A DNA stretch of 64,000 bases from Luteimonas_C sp035250245 (GCA_035250245.1 DATFFH010000077.1:82471-146470), one strand, 5' to 3'. Positions 44,765 through 53,546 are shown, numbered from the stretch's first letter. Notes: a model not told the origin generated them from the letters alone. A program made the numbers and translations.

Positions 44765-46846
44765 TCACAGCTGCGCCTGCGCGGCTTGTTGTTCGGGCGT
44801 CAGCGCGACGTACGGCGCTTCCTTGTCGCTGCGCTGCGGATTGCGGCGCGCGGCGACGATGGTCTTGACCGAGTACACCAGCGTGCTGAACACCACGAAC
44901 AGGAACAGCGCGGTCAAGGTCGTGTTGACGTAGGCGTTGGTCACGATCTGCTCCATCTGGGCGACCGATTTGGCCGGCGCCGTTACTTCGCCGGAAGCGA
45001 TCGCTGCCTGGAATTTATGCGCCTGGGCCAAGAAACCTTGAGCCGGATTGCTGTCGAATATCTTGATCAAGCCCGCAGTGGACGTGCAGATCACCAGCCA
45101 GGCCGCCGGAATCGCCGTGACCCAGGCGTAGCGGTCGCGCTTCATCTTGAACAGCACTACGGTGCCGAGCATCAGCGCGATGCCGGCCAGCATCTGGTTG
45201 GAGATGCCGAACAGCGGCCACAGCGTCTGGATGCCGCCGAAGGGATCGACCACGCCCTGATATAGCAGATAGCCCCACAGTGCGACGCAGCCGGCGGTGC
45301 CGATCAGATTCGCGCCCCAGGACTCGGTCCGGCGCAATGCCGGCACGAAATTCCCGAGCAGGTCTTGCAGCATGAAGCGTCCGGCCCGGGTGCCCGCATC
45401 GACCGCGGTCAGGATGAACAAAGCTTCGAACAAAATGGCGAAGTGGTACCAGAACGCCATCGTGTTCTCGCCCGGCAATACGCTGTGCAATATCTGCGCT
45501 ATGCCGACGGCCAAAGTAGGCGCGCCGCCGGCGCGGGCCAGGATGGTGTGTTCGCCGATGTCCTTCGCTGTTGCCTCCAATTGCTCCGGCGTGATGTGGA
45601 AGCCCCATTGCGACACCGTCGCGGCCACGCTCTGCACGTCGCCGCCCACCGCCGCCGCCGGGCTGTTCATCGCGAAATAGATGCCCGGTTCGATGATCGA
45701 CGCGGCTACCAGCGCCATGATCGCGACGAAGGACTCCATCAGCATGCCGCCGTAGCCGATGTAGCGCGCATGGCCTTCGTTGGCGAGCAGCTTGGGCGAA
45801 GTGCCCGACGAGATCAGCGCATGGAAGCCCGAGACCGCGCCGCAGGCGATGGTGATGAACAGGAACGGGAAGATGCCGCCCTTCCACACCGGGCCCGTGC
45901 CGTCGGTAAACTGGGTCAGCGCCGGCATCTTCAAGTCCGGCATCACGATGAAGATGCCGATCGCCAGCGCGATGATCGTGCCGATCTTCAGGAACGTGGA
46001 CAGATAATCGCGCGGCGCCAGCAGCAGCCATACCGGCAGCGAGGCGGCGACGAAGCCGTAGACGATCAGCATCCAGGTGATCTGGGTGCCGGTGAAGGTG
46101 AACGCCGGTCCCCAGGTAGGATGCGCGCCGACCTTGCCGCCGAGCCAAATCGAGAACAGCAGCAGCACTAGGCCGACGACCGAAATCTCGCCGATCTTGC
46201 CCGGACGGATGTAGCGCATGTACAAGCCCATGAAGATCGCGATCGGCATCGTCGCGATCACCGTGAACATGCCCCACGGGCTCTCGGCCAGCGCCTTCAC
46301 CACCACCATTGCCAACACGGCGAGGATGATGATCATGATCAGGAACGCGCCGAACAACGCGATGGTGCCGGGAATGCGGCCCATCTCTTCGCGCACCAGG
46401 TCGCCGAGCGAGCGGCCGTTGCGACGGCTGGAGATGAACAGCACCATGAAATCCTGCACCGCGCCGGCCAGCACCACGCCCACGATCAGCCAAAGCAAAC
46501 CGGGCAGATAGCCCATCTGCGCCGCCAGCACGGGGCCGACCAGCGGACCGGCGCCGGCGATCGCCGCGAAGTGGTGGCCGAACAGCACGTGCTTGTTGGT
46601 GGGCACGTAATCCAAGCCGTCGTTGTTGATCACTGCCGGCGTGGCGCGGGTTGGATCGAGCTGCATCACCTTGCTGGCGATGAACAGTCCGTAGTAGCGG
46701 TACGCGACCAGATAGATCGAGATCGCCGCGACCACGATCCACAAGGCGTTGATTTGTTCGCCGCGGCGCAGCGCGATCGTGCCCAGACAGAACGCGCCCA
46801 ACAGCGCCAGGGCCGCCCATGCGATTTTCCCGAATCCACCTTTCAT
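44765..46846 (-). CDS. cstA: Carbon starvation protein A (peptide/pyruvate transporter family)
   Basis: The ATG at 46846 (M-K-G-G-F-G-K-I-A-W) follows GGAGGG and gives 693 residues, close to the 701 of E. coli CstA. The protein has about 16-18 hydrophobic segments and the CstA sequences F-G-H-H-F-A-A-I-A-G-A-G-P-L-V-G-P-V (about 89-106) and M-G-Y-L-P-G-L-L-W. CstA takes up peptides or pyruvate during carbon starvation and needs a YbdD-type partner, which is encoded 13 bases downstream. CRP-type control is known in enterics, but no obvious site was seen here. Confidence 0.95.
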   Translation of the reverse strand: MKGGFGKIAWAALALLGAFCLGTIALRRGEQINALWIVVAAISIYLVAYRYYGLFIASKVMQLDPTRATPAVINNDGLDYVPTNKHVLFGHHFAAIAGAGPLVGPVLAAQMGYLPGLLWLIVGVVLAGAVQDFMVLFISSRRNGRSLGDLVREEMGRIPGTIALFGAFLIMIIILAVLAMVVVKALAESPWGMFTVIATMPIAIFMGLYMRYIRPGKIGEISVVGLVLLLFSIWLGGKVGAHPTWGPAFTFTGTQITWMLIVYGFVAASLPVWLLLAPRDYLSTFLKIGTIIALAIGIFIVMPDLKMPALTQFTDGTGPVWKGGIFPFLFITIACGAVSGFHALISSGTSPKLLANEGHARYIGYGGMLMESFVAIMALVAASIIEPGIYFAMNSPAAAVGGDVQSVAATVSQWGFHITPEQLEATAKDIGEHTILARAGGAPTLAVGIAQILHSVLPGENTMAFWYHFAILFEALFILTAVDAGTRAGRFMLQDLLGNFVPALRRTESWGANLIGTAGCVALWGYLLYQGVVDPFGGIQTLWPLFGISNQMLAGIALMLGTVVLFKMKRDRYAWVTAIPAAWLVICTSTAGLIKIFDSNPAQGFLAQAHKFQAAIASGEVTAPAKSVAQMEQIVTNAYVNTTLTALFLFVVFSTLVYSVKTIVAARRNPQRSDKEAPYVALTPEQQAAQAQL

Positions 46847-46943
46847 GCGCAGCCCTCCGGTCGGATGAGCCAGGGTCGCGCCTGCGGCGGCGCGGGTCAA
46901 TGCGGCGGTGCGTCAAAGCGGCTACGACTTTGGTCGAACTCGC

Positions 46944-47077
46944 GTAGGGTGGGCCTTGGCCCACCATTGCCATTTGGATGTACGACGAACAACGGGCGAA
47001 GCGTCTGATTGATCGCCTCGATTACTTTTTTTGTCGCGACCAGCGGCATGGCGCCGGTGGGCCAAGGCCCACCCTAC
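46944..47077. repeat. REP family D element
   Basis: Arms GTAGGGTGGGCCTTGGCCCA (46944) and its inverted copy (to 47077) flank ACGACGAACAACGGGCGAAG. The right end supplies the TAG stop of corA on the minus strand (47076-47074). The rest of the gap 46847-47073 shows no gene. Confidence 0.9.
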
Positions 47078-48084
47078 AGCCAGCGGACCTTTTTCAGGTA
47101 GAAGTACAAGCCGGTCACGACCACCGCGACGATGCCGATCAGGATGAAATAGCTGTGCGGGCCGTGCAGTTCCGGCATGTGGGTGAAGTTCATGCCGTAC
47201 CAGCTGGCGATCAGGGTCGGCGCGGCCAGCAGCGCAGCCCAACCCGCGAGTTTCTTAACCACTTCGCCCTGGGCGATGGTCACCAGCGACAGGTTCACGC
47301 TCATCGCCGCGGTCAGCATCTCGCGCAAGGTGTCGATCGATTCGTTGAGGCGGACCACGTGATCAAGCACGTCGCGGAAATAAAGCTTGGCCTCTTCGGC
47401 CACCTGGCCGCTTTGCACCCGCATCAACTGCGCAAGGATGTCCTGCAGCGGCGCCACCGCGATCCGCATCTGGGTCAGTTCTTTCTTCAGCTCGTACAGC
47501 TTGACGATGGTGTCGCGACGGTAGGTCTCGGCGAACACGTCGTGCTCGAGTTCGTTCAACTCGTCGCGAAAATCGTTGACGATGGGCTGGTAGTTGTCGA
47601 CGATGTGATCGAGCACGCCGTACAAAGCGAACGCCGGCCCTTTCAGCAGTTCCGGCTCGCGTTCGAAGCGCTCGCGCACCTTGGTGTACGACAGCGAGGC
47701 TCCGTGGCGCACCGTCACCAGGAAGCGAGGCCCGACGAACATCTGGGTTTCGCCGAAACGCACGTGGCCTTCGATCATCTGCACCGTGTGCACGGCCAGG
47801 AACAGCGAATTACCGTAGGCCTCGATTTTCGGCCGCTGGTGCGCGTGGTGCGCGTCCTCCACCGCGAGGTCGTGCAGACCGAATTCTTCCTGAAGCTTGT
47901 CCAGCAGTTCTTCTTCCGGTTCGTACAGCCCGACCCAGATGAAGCTGCCGTCATCGTGGGCCAGCACGTCGCTGATGTGGTCCAGACCGATGTCGCGGCG
48001 TCGCCCTTCGGTGTCGTACACCGCGCAGTTGACCACGCAGGCGGGCAGGGCGGGGTTGGCGGCATTCGCGCTCATGCCGCGCAT
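47074..48084 (-). CDS. corA: CorA family magnesium/cobalt transporter
   Basis: The frame opens at 48084 (M-R-G-M-S-A-N-A-A-N) or, three codons later, at 48075. I give the outer one and both lack a strong ribosome site. The product is about 336 residues. A long helical cytoplasmic domain (about 20-280) precedes two C-terminal membrane helices. The signature Y-G-M-N-F is near the end of the first, followed by T-H-M-P-E-L. CorA forms a pentamer that lets Mg2+ and other divalent ions through the inner membrane. The stop TAG belongs to a family D repeat. The DUF4105 gene upstream ends at 48092, so the two genes are nearly adjacent. Confidence 0.94.
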   Translation of the reverse strand: MRGMSANAANPALPACVVNCAVYDTEGRRRDIGLDHISDVLAHDDGSFIWVGLYEPEEELLDKLQEEFGLHDLAVEDAHHAHQRPKIEAYGNSLFLAVHTVQMIEGHVRFGETQMFVGPRFLVTVRHGASLSYTKVRERFEREPELLKGPAFALYGVLDHIVDNYQPIVNDFRDELNELEHDVFAETYRRDTIVKLYELKKELTQMRIAVAPLQDILAQLMRVQSGQVAEEAKLYFRDVLDHVVRLNESIDTLREMLTAAMSVNLSLVTIAQGEVVKKLAGWAALLAAPTLIASWYGMNFTHMPELHGPHSYFILIGIVAVVVTGLYFYLKKVRWL

Positions 48085-48091
48085 CGTGCCG

Positions 48092-49306
48092 CTATCGGCC
48101 GGCAGCGGCAAGCGATTTGCGCGGCCACCAAGCCAGCGACAGGGCCAGATGCACGGGCAAAAGCAGGACGATCCAGCGCAGGTTCTGTTGCGGCTGCGTC
48201 GGCAGCCAGTACACGAACAGCGACAGCGCCGCGCAGGCGGCGATCGTGGCGAGCAGCCAGCGGAAGACGCGGCCCGGCTCGCGGCCGCGCAGGACGCGCC
48301 ACGCGCCCGGCGTCAGCGCCACGCACAGCGGGCTTAGCAACAGCGCATTCGCATTGCGCCAACCCGCCCAATGCTCGGTGAACCCCCACAGGAACAGCAG
48401 CACCGCACCGAGCAGCGCGCACAGCAGCCAGAACGGCAGCGCGAACGCGGCGACGGCCCGCGGACGGCGCGGCGCCGCCCACAGGATCGCAGCTGCGAGC
48501 GCCAGACCCGCCAATGCGTAAGGCCACCACGGGCGCGGCGATTCGTCGGGTTCCGGGCCGATCCGGTGCGGCAGCACCTCCTGTTCGGAAGACACGAGCG
48601 GACGGCCATCTGCGCGCTTGGCTTCGCGCAGGCTGTCGGCCAAGCGGCGCGGCACGAAGGCTTCCTCCCAACGCGACATCGGCTTGTCGGCGAGCGGGCC
48701 GAAGCCGACGTCGAAACCCACCCACATCCAGGTCGCCGGTTTGGTCAACCGCGTCGCTTCGCCGCGGTAGGTGTTGCCGTGCGAACCGGCCGACAGCTGA
48801 CGGCTCAGTTCGCCGCCCAATGTTTTGTCGATCGCATCTCGCACGCGGGTCGAACAGTTATCGAGGAAATAGTCGTAGCGGTAGCGCGCGTTTTCGGGCT
48901 TGGCGTTCTCGGCGAGTGCCGCGGCCAAGGCCTGCGCCTGCGCCGCGTCCAGACCCAGCCATTGGATGCGCACGCCGCGGCCTTCCTGGCGGTAGGTTTC
49001 CAGATCCACACGCGTGGGAAGCTCGACCAGCGCGTACAGCATCTCGCCACGCACGAAGCGGCCGACAAAGCCCGGTTCGCCGGGATCGAACGAGCCGAAG
49101 TTGTAGGAGATCGGTTCCGGCTGCGCAGGGTCGTCGACGATCAACGCGTTGTGGCCGAAGCGTTCCCAGAACAGTTCGCCGGGGGCCATGGTCATGACAC
49201 CGATGCGCAAAGCAGGTGCGGCGGACGCAGAAATACTGAACAGCAGCAACAGCAACGCGAGTGCGATCAGAAAGGCCTGGGAACGCGCACGCACCCTCTC
49301 CCCCAT
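48092..49306 (-). CDS. DUF4105 membrane protein, possible thiol peptidase fold
   Basis: I place the start at the ATG at 49306 (404 residues, M-G-E-R-V-R-A-R-S-Q-A-F-L-I-A-L). The longer frame up to 49513 only translates a family E repeat. The ATG itself lies in that repeat. A signal-type hydrophobic segment follows, then the DUF4105 pattern F-W-E-R-F-G-H-N-A-L-I-V (about 45-56) and D-N-C-S-T-R-V-R-D-A (about 155). The His and Cys recall NlpC/P60-like hydrolases, though activity is unproven. The C-terminal half has about four membrane helices. Function is unknown. CorA lies immediately downstream on the same strand. Confidence 0.8.
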   Translation of the reverse strand: MGERVRARSQAFLIALALLLLLFSISASAAPALRIGVMTMAPGELFWERFGHNALIVDDPAQPEPISYNFGSFDPGEPGFVGRFVRGEMLYALVELPTRVDLETYRQEGRGVRIQWLGLDAAQAQALAAALAENAKPENARYRYDYFLDNCSTRVRDAIDKTLGGELSRQLSAGSHGNTYRGEATRLTKPATWMWVGFDVGFGPLADKPMSRWEEAFVPRRLADSLREAKRADGRPLVSSEQEVLPHRIGPEPDESPRPWWPYALAGLALAAAILWAAPRRPRAVAAFALPFWLLCALLGAVLLFLWGFTEHWAGWRNANALLLSPLCVALTPGAWRVLRGREPGRVFRWLLATIAACAALSLFVYWLPTQPQQNLRWIVLLLPVHLALSLAWWPRKSLAAAGR

Positions 49307-49452
49307 GGCTTTTAGTGGAGGAGAGGGCTGGGGTGAGGGGGGCTCTCGTCTTTGCTCTTGTTGATGACTGATCGAAAAAGCAAAAGCGCTCGCGCTGTCG
49401 GCGCTCGCCCCCTCACCCCAACCCTCTCCCCCGCGAGCGGGGGAGAGGGAGC
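49296..49452. repeat. REP family E element upstream of corA-DUF4105
   Basis: CCCTCTCCCCCATGGC ... and CTCTCCCCCGCGAGCGGGGGAGAGG blocks flank about 80 bases. The left block contains the likely ATG of the DUF4105 gene. The element begins 12 bases beyond the CorC stop. Confidence 0.82.
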
Positions 49453-49463
49453 TGTTCTTCGCG

Positions 49464-50333
49464 TCAAGCGTCTCCATGCACGCCCACATGAAACGCATGC
49501 ACGCGACGCGCATCGGCGCGGGCGACGCGGAACGCGAACCGGCCCAAAGTCAGTTCCTCGCCGGCTTCGGGCAAATGGCCGATCGCCGCGGTCACCAACC
49601 CGCCGATGGTGTCGTATTCGTCGTCGTCGAAATCGGCGCCGAAGCGTTCGTTGAAGTCGCCGATCGGGGTCAGCGCGTCGACCACGTACTGGCCGTCGGC
49701 CTGCGCGGCGATCAGCGCCTGCGGGTCCTCGGCGTCGTCGTGCTCGTCGTCGATCTCGCCCACGATCTGTTCCAGCACGTCTTCGATCGTGACCAGGCCG
49801 GCGACCCCGCCGTACTCGTCGACCACGATCGCCATGTGGTTGCGCGAGAGTCGAAATTCGCGCAATAGCACGTTGAGTTTCTTCGATTCGGGAATCAGCA
49901 CCGCCGGACGCAACAGCTCGCGCACGCTGCCGGGGCCATTGTCGGCGACCACGCCGCGCAGCAAGTCTTTGGCCAGCAGGATGCCGAGGATCTCGTCGCG
50001 GTCCTCGCCGTGCACCGGGAAGCGCGAATGGCCCGATTCGACCACTTGCTTCATCAGATCCAGGAAGCGCGCGTCGGCCGGCAGCGAGACCATCTGCGAG
50101 CGCGAGATCATCACGTCGCCCACGCTCAGTTCGGAGACCGCGATCGCGCCTTCCATCATCCGCAAGGTGTCGGCCGCGATGAGGCCGTCGCTCTGCGCGT
50201 CGCGCAGCAGTTCGACCAGGTCTTCGCGGGAAGTCGGTTCGCCGGACAAGGCGGAGCCTATGCGCTCCAGCCAGCTGCGCCGTTTTTCGGCGCCTTCCGG
50301 CGCGGTGGAGGTACTACTGTCGTCCTCGGACAT
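49464..50333 (-). CDS. corC: CorC/YbeX family CBS-domain protein
   Basis: The 289-residue protein has two CBS domains (about 65-125 and 130-190; V-M-I-S-R-S-Q-M-V, G-H-S-R-F-P-V, D-E-Y-G-G-V-A-G-L-V-T-I-E-D-V) and a C-terminal CorC_HlyC domain. It lacks the membrane DUF21 domain, so it is the soluble YbeX/CorC type rather than a CNNM-like protein. In E. coli ybeX belongs with ybeZ (phoH-like) and ybeY. Here the order phoH-ybeY-corC is preserved on the minus strand but interrupted by a YadA-like gene. It is linked to Mg2+/Co2+ resistance and, in recent work, ribosome homeostasis. Confidence 0.92.
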   Translation of the reverse strand: MSEDDSSTSTAPEGAEKRRSWLERIGSALSGEPTSREDLVELLRDAQSDGLIAADTLRMMEGAIAVSELSVGDVMISRSQMVSLPADARFLDLMKQVVESGHSRFPVHGEDRDEILGILLAKDLLRGVVADNGPGSVRELLRPAVLIPESKKLNVLLREFRLSRNHMAIVVDEYGGVAGLVTIEDVLEQIVGEIDDEHDDAEDPQALIAAQADGQYVVDALTPIGDFNERFGADFDDDEYDTIGGLVTAAIGHLPEAGEELTLGRFAFRVARADARRVHAFHVGVHGDA

Positions 50334-50450
50334 CGGTATCGTGGATACGCCCAGGCAGCGGGCGGCGGGGGAGCAGTCTAGCGCGAGTCGGTTGCCGGCC
50401 GGTGAAACGGCCTGGCAAGCGGCCCGGCAGAACGCCGGGCCGCACGCCGG

Positions 50451-51737
50451 TCACCAACTGAAGCCCGCGCCGGCCGAGACGCTGTTTTCGCTGCCCGAGA
50501 ACGCCGCGCCCAGCGAAACGCTGCTGCGGTTGCCGAACGCGCGCTGATAACCGACCGCCAGCGCTTCTTCGCCTTCCTGGCCGCCGATGCCGATGCCGAT
50601 GCGGTTGGGTCCACCGAGTCCGCTGGTATTCACCGCCACGCCCGCATAGGCCGCGGCCATCGCGCCGGTGCGGCTGATCCGCTTGTCCTGCCGGCCCAGA
50701 CGCCGTTCCACGGCATCGAGCCGCCGATTGATCGGCGCGGCATCGAAAGCGGGAAGCGCGGCGATGCGCGCATCGGTGTAGCTGTTCGCCGAGGACAGCG
50801 TAGCCGCGTCTCCGGCGTCCATGTCGCTGCGGATCGCGGCTTCGCGATTGTCGGTATAGGCGTTGGCGGCGGTGCCGCCGGTGGCCACGGCGGTGTCGGT
50901 ATAAGCGTTGGCCGTGGCGAGCGTGGCTTGCAGTTGGCTCAAGTTGACCGCATCGGTGGCCTGAGTGCCTGCGGCGACGTTGACGATTTGGCGTTCGCTG
51001 CCTGCTGCGCCCACGGATACGCTGTTCGCGCGATCGGCGATCGCGCCATTGCCCAAGGCCACGCTGCCGTCGACATTTGCAGTGCTACCGCTGCCGAGCG
51101 CGACGCTGTTCATGCCCCCCGCCTGGCTGCCGGCGCCGTACGCGCTGGCGCCGGCGCCCGTGGCGCTGCTGGTTTCGGCGAACGAGAACAATCCGTCGCC
51201 GTTGCGGTCGTACCAGCTGCCGGAAGCTGTCGACGACACGCCCGTCGCGCGCGACGCCGCGCCGAGCGCAGTCGACCAATCCCCGAGGCTGGTCGCGCCA
51301 GCGCCGCTGGCGGTGGAAGCGAGGCCGCCCGCCTGGACGGTGCCGAAAAACGTGGTGGGACCTTGAGTGAAGTTGAACGATCCGCCCAAAGCGGTGGCCA
51401 TGTCGTCGGTGGCGATCGCGTTGCGTCCGATCGCGGTTGCGTTTTCTCCGAACACCGCCTGGCTGTTGAAACCGACGGCAGTGTTGCTGTCGCCGCTAGC
51501 CTGTGCGGCCGTACCTATGGCCGTCGCCTGCTCGCCGGCGCCAGTGGTGGCGTTGGTGCCGCAAGCGAAAGAAGAAGTCCCGGCTGCCGTCGGCTCGTTG
51601 CCGAGCGGGAACGTGCCGTTGCACACCTCGCCGGCCTGCGCTGCGCCCGCGAGCGCGGCGTTCAGCGCAAGGATCAGAACCAGCGAGCGCACTTTGCCGT
51701 CCACAGTGGACGGGCCAACTTGATCGATGGATGCCAT
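50451..51737 (-). CDS. YadA-like trimeric autotransporter adhesin
   Basis: The 428-residue protein has a signal region (about 17-36), then YadA-type head repeats with the S-V-A-L-G-x-G-S/A and T-A-I-G pattern (about 45-240), a neck (S-V-S-V-G-A-A-G-S-E-R-Q-I-V-N-V-A-A-G) and a Thr/Asn/Asp-rich stalk with N-A-Y-T-D repeats. The C-terminal YadA anchor (about 340-428) begins R-R-L-D-A-V-E-R-R-L-G and ends G-A-G-F-S-W. Three chains would form the barrel and passenger. Ligands are unknown. It is between ybeY and corC on the same strand, with 117 and 238 bases on its sides, an unusual site for an adhesin. Confidence 0.9.
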   Translation of the reverse strand: MASIDQVGPSTVDGKVRSLVLILALNAALAGAAQAGEVCNGTFPLGNEPTAAGTSSFACGTNATTGAGEQATAIGTAAQASGDSNTAVGFNSQAVFGENATAIGRNAIATDDMATALGGSFNFTQGPTTFFGTVQAGGLASTASGAGATSLGDWSTALGAASRATGVSSTASGSWYDRNGDGLFSFAETSSATGAGASAYGAGSQAGGMNSVALGSGSTANVDGSVALGNGAIADRANSVSVGAAGSERQIVNVAAGTQATDAVNLSQLQATLATANAYTDTAVATGGTAANAYTDNREAAIRSDMDAGDAATLSSANSYTDARIAALPAFDAAPINRRLDAVERRLGRQDKRISRTGAMAAAYAGVAVNTSGLGGPNRIGIGIGGQEGEEALAVGYQRAFGNRSSVSLGAAFSGSENSVSAGAGFSW

Positions 51738-51975
51738 AACTCCCCCACACCCGGCCGGTGACGGTCGCCGCCGCGGCTCCGGGCGTGGCCTGCGGCGTCG
51801 AGAGCAACCATCCCAGGCGAACGCGGGCAGAGGTCGAAACCAGCCAAACGCGGCGCACGCGGGCGCCGCGGCCGGATGGCCTGCGAGGCGGTTTTTTTAC
51901 GTGCGTTTCGTGTCCGGTTTTTCGGGTTTTTTGCGCGCTTGGCGAACGCACGCGGAGCGCGGTCGGCGCCGGGCG

Positions 51976-52461
51976 TTATTCGAGATAGGGATCGGCGATG
52001 CCCATCGCCGCCAGGATTTCGCGCTCCAGTTGCTCCATCGCCTCGGCTTCGCGCTCGTCCTCGTGGTCCCAGCCCAGCAGATGCAGCGTGCCATGCACGG
52101 TCAAGTGCGCGTAGTGCGAAGCGAGGTTTTTTTTCTGTTCGCGCGCCTCGCGCGCGACGACCGGCGCGCACAAGACCAGGTCGCCGAGCAGCGGCATCTT
52201 CACGCCTTTCGGCAGTTTGACGCCTTCGGCCATCTCGGCCGGGAAACTCAGTACGTTGGTCGCGTAGTCCTTGCCGCGATAATGGCGGTTGAGCGCACGG
52301 CCTTCCTTGTTGTCCACGATGCGGATCGCCAGGTCCGCCTCCAGGATGCGGCCTTGCAGCGCCGCGCCCACCCAGCGGCGGAAACTCACCGCCGCGGGCA
52401 ATCCGGCGCGGGGCACGGCGTAGCCGACGGAAACATCCAGGCGAACGGGGCCGCGGGTCAT
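51976..52461 (-). CDS. ybeY: Endoribonuclease YbeY (rRNA maturation)
   Basis: The ATG at 52461 gives 161 residues. The metal motif H-G-T-L-H-L-L-G-W-D-H (about 119-129) supplies the three zinc-binding histidines of YbeY, and the L-N-x-x-Y-R-G-K-D-Y-A-T-N-V-L-S-F-P signature lies near 55-72. YbeY takes part in 16S rRNA 3'-end processing and 70S ribosome quality control. It lies 10 bases after phoH on the same strand, the usual pairing. Confidence 0.96.
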   Translation of the reverse strand: MTRGPVRLDVSVGYAVPRAGLPAAVSFRRWVGAALQGRILEADLAIRIVDNKEGRALNRHYRGKDYATNVLSFPAEMAEGVKLPKGVKMPLLGDLVLCAPVVAREAREQKKNLASHYAHLTVHGTLHLLGWDHEDEREAEAMEQLEREILAAMGIADPYLE

Positions 52462-52471
52462 GTCGTGGAGT

Positions 52472-53449
52472 CTACGCCGCTCCGGTCTCGGCGTCTTTCG
52501 AGTCGCGGGCGTCGTAGGCATTGACGATGCGCGCCACCAGCGGATGCCGCACCACATCGCGCGACTCGAAGAAGGTGAAGCTGACGCCTTCCACGTTGTG
52601 CAGCACATCGACCGCGTCGCGCAGGCCCGAGCGTACGTGCTTGGGCAGGTCGATCTGGGTCAGGTCGCCGGTGACCACCGCCGTGCTGCCGAAGCCCAGG
52701 CGGGTGAGGAACATCTTCATCTGTTCGATGGTGGTGTTCTGCGCCTCGTCCAGGATCACGAACGCGTCGTTGAGCGTGCGGCCGCGCATGTACGCCAGCG
52801 GCGCGATCTCGATCACGTTCTTCTCCAGCAGCTTGACCACTTTTTCCACGCCCAGCATCTCGTACAGCGCGTCGTACAGCGGGCGCAGATAAGGGTCGAC
52901 CTTCTGGGTGAGATCGCCGGGCAGGAAGCCGAGCTTTTCGCCGGCTTCAACCGCCGGCCGCACCAGGATCAGGCGTTGCACCCGCGATTCGTTCAGCGCT
53001 TCGACCGCCATCGCCACCGCGAGGAAGGTCTTGCCGGTACCGGCCGGGCCGACGCCGAAATTGATGTCGTGGGTGGCGATGGCGTGCAGGTACTTGGCCT
53101 GGTTCGGGCCGCGGCCGCGGATGGTGCCGCGTTTGACCCGGATCGCGACTTCCTGCGGCACCACTTCTTGATCGCGCCCGTCGACCGCCGCGCTCAGGCG
53201 CAGGTTGATCGCATGGTCGTCGAGGGTTTCCTCCGCGGCTTCGGCGTAGAGCGAGCGCAGGAGTTTCTCGGCCTGGACCACGGCCTCGCTGGGTCCCGTA
53301 ATCCGGAACACGTTGCCGCGGTTGGCGATCTCCACGCCCAGGCGCAATTCGATCTGACGCAGATGCCCGTCGAACGGGCCGGCCAGATTGGCCAGGCGCT
53401 CGGTGTCTTCGGGTTCCAGGGTGAAGTCGCGTTGGTTGGGGGTCGGCAT
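52472..53449 (-). CDS. PhoH family protein (YbeZ)
   Basis: The 325-residue protein is the phoH-like ATPase normally coupled to YbeY. Residues about 120-320 contain Walker A G-P-A-G-T-G-K-T (about 134-141), Walker B V-I-L-D-E-A-Q-N (about 228-235) and the conserved T-G-D-x-x-Q-I-D-L. The N-terminal part has a KH-like region (F-R-I-T-G-P). The exact activity is not settled; an RNA helicase/RNase accessory role is suggested for the family. ybeY follows after 10 bases. miaB, the usual upstream neighbour, is found 8.7 kb away on the same strand. Confidence 0.95.
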   Translation of the reverse strand: MPTPNQRDFTLEPEDTERLANLAGPFDGHLRQIELRLGVEIANRGNVFRITGPSEAVVQAEKLLRSLYAEAAEETLDDHAINLRLSAAVDGRDQEVVPQEVAIRVKRGTIRGRGPNQAKYLHAIATHDINFGVGPAGTGKTFLAVAMAVEALNESRVQRLILVRPAVEAGEKLGFLPGDLTQKVDPYLRPLYDALYEMLGVEKVVKLLEKNVIEIAPLAYMRGRTLNDAFVILDEAQNTTIEQMKMFLTRLGFGSTAVVTGDLTQIDLPKHVRSGLRDAVDVLHNVEGVSFTFFESRDVVRHPLVARIVNAYDARDSKDAETGAA

Positions 53450-53516
53450 AGGCCGTGAAGGGTAGCGCGGCCCCTGTTAAGCGGCCACAGATAGAGCTCG
53501 GTGCCGGTAGCTTGCA

Positions 53517-53541
53517 AATAATTAATCAATAAATTAATATT
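53517..53541. promoter_or_regulatory. AT-rich candidate operator/promoter of the TetR gene
   Basis: A run of mostly A and T with two ATTAAT palindromes (AATTAAT...ATTAAT) precedes the TetR start by 6 bases and stands out against the GC-rich surroundings. It is a candidate autoregulatory site. The phoH start lies 97 bases from the TetR start in the other direction. Confidence 0.45.
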
Positions 53542-53546
53542 GAGGT

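Noticed and set aside
49307..49513. N-terminal extension of the DUF4105 protein
   Set aside because: It is only the translation of a family E repeat (Pro/Ser/Gly/Glu low complexity). The signal segment begins after the ATG at 49306.
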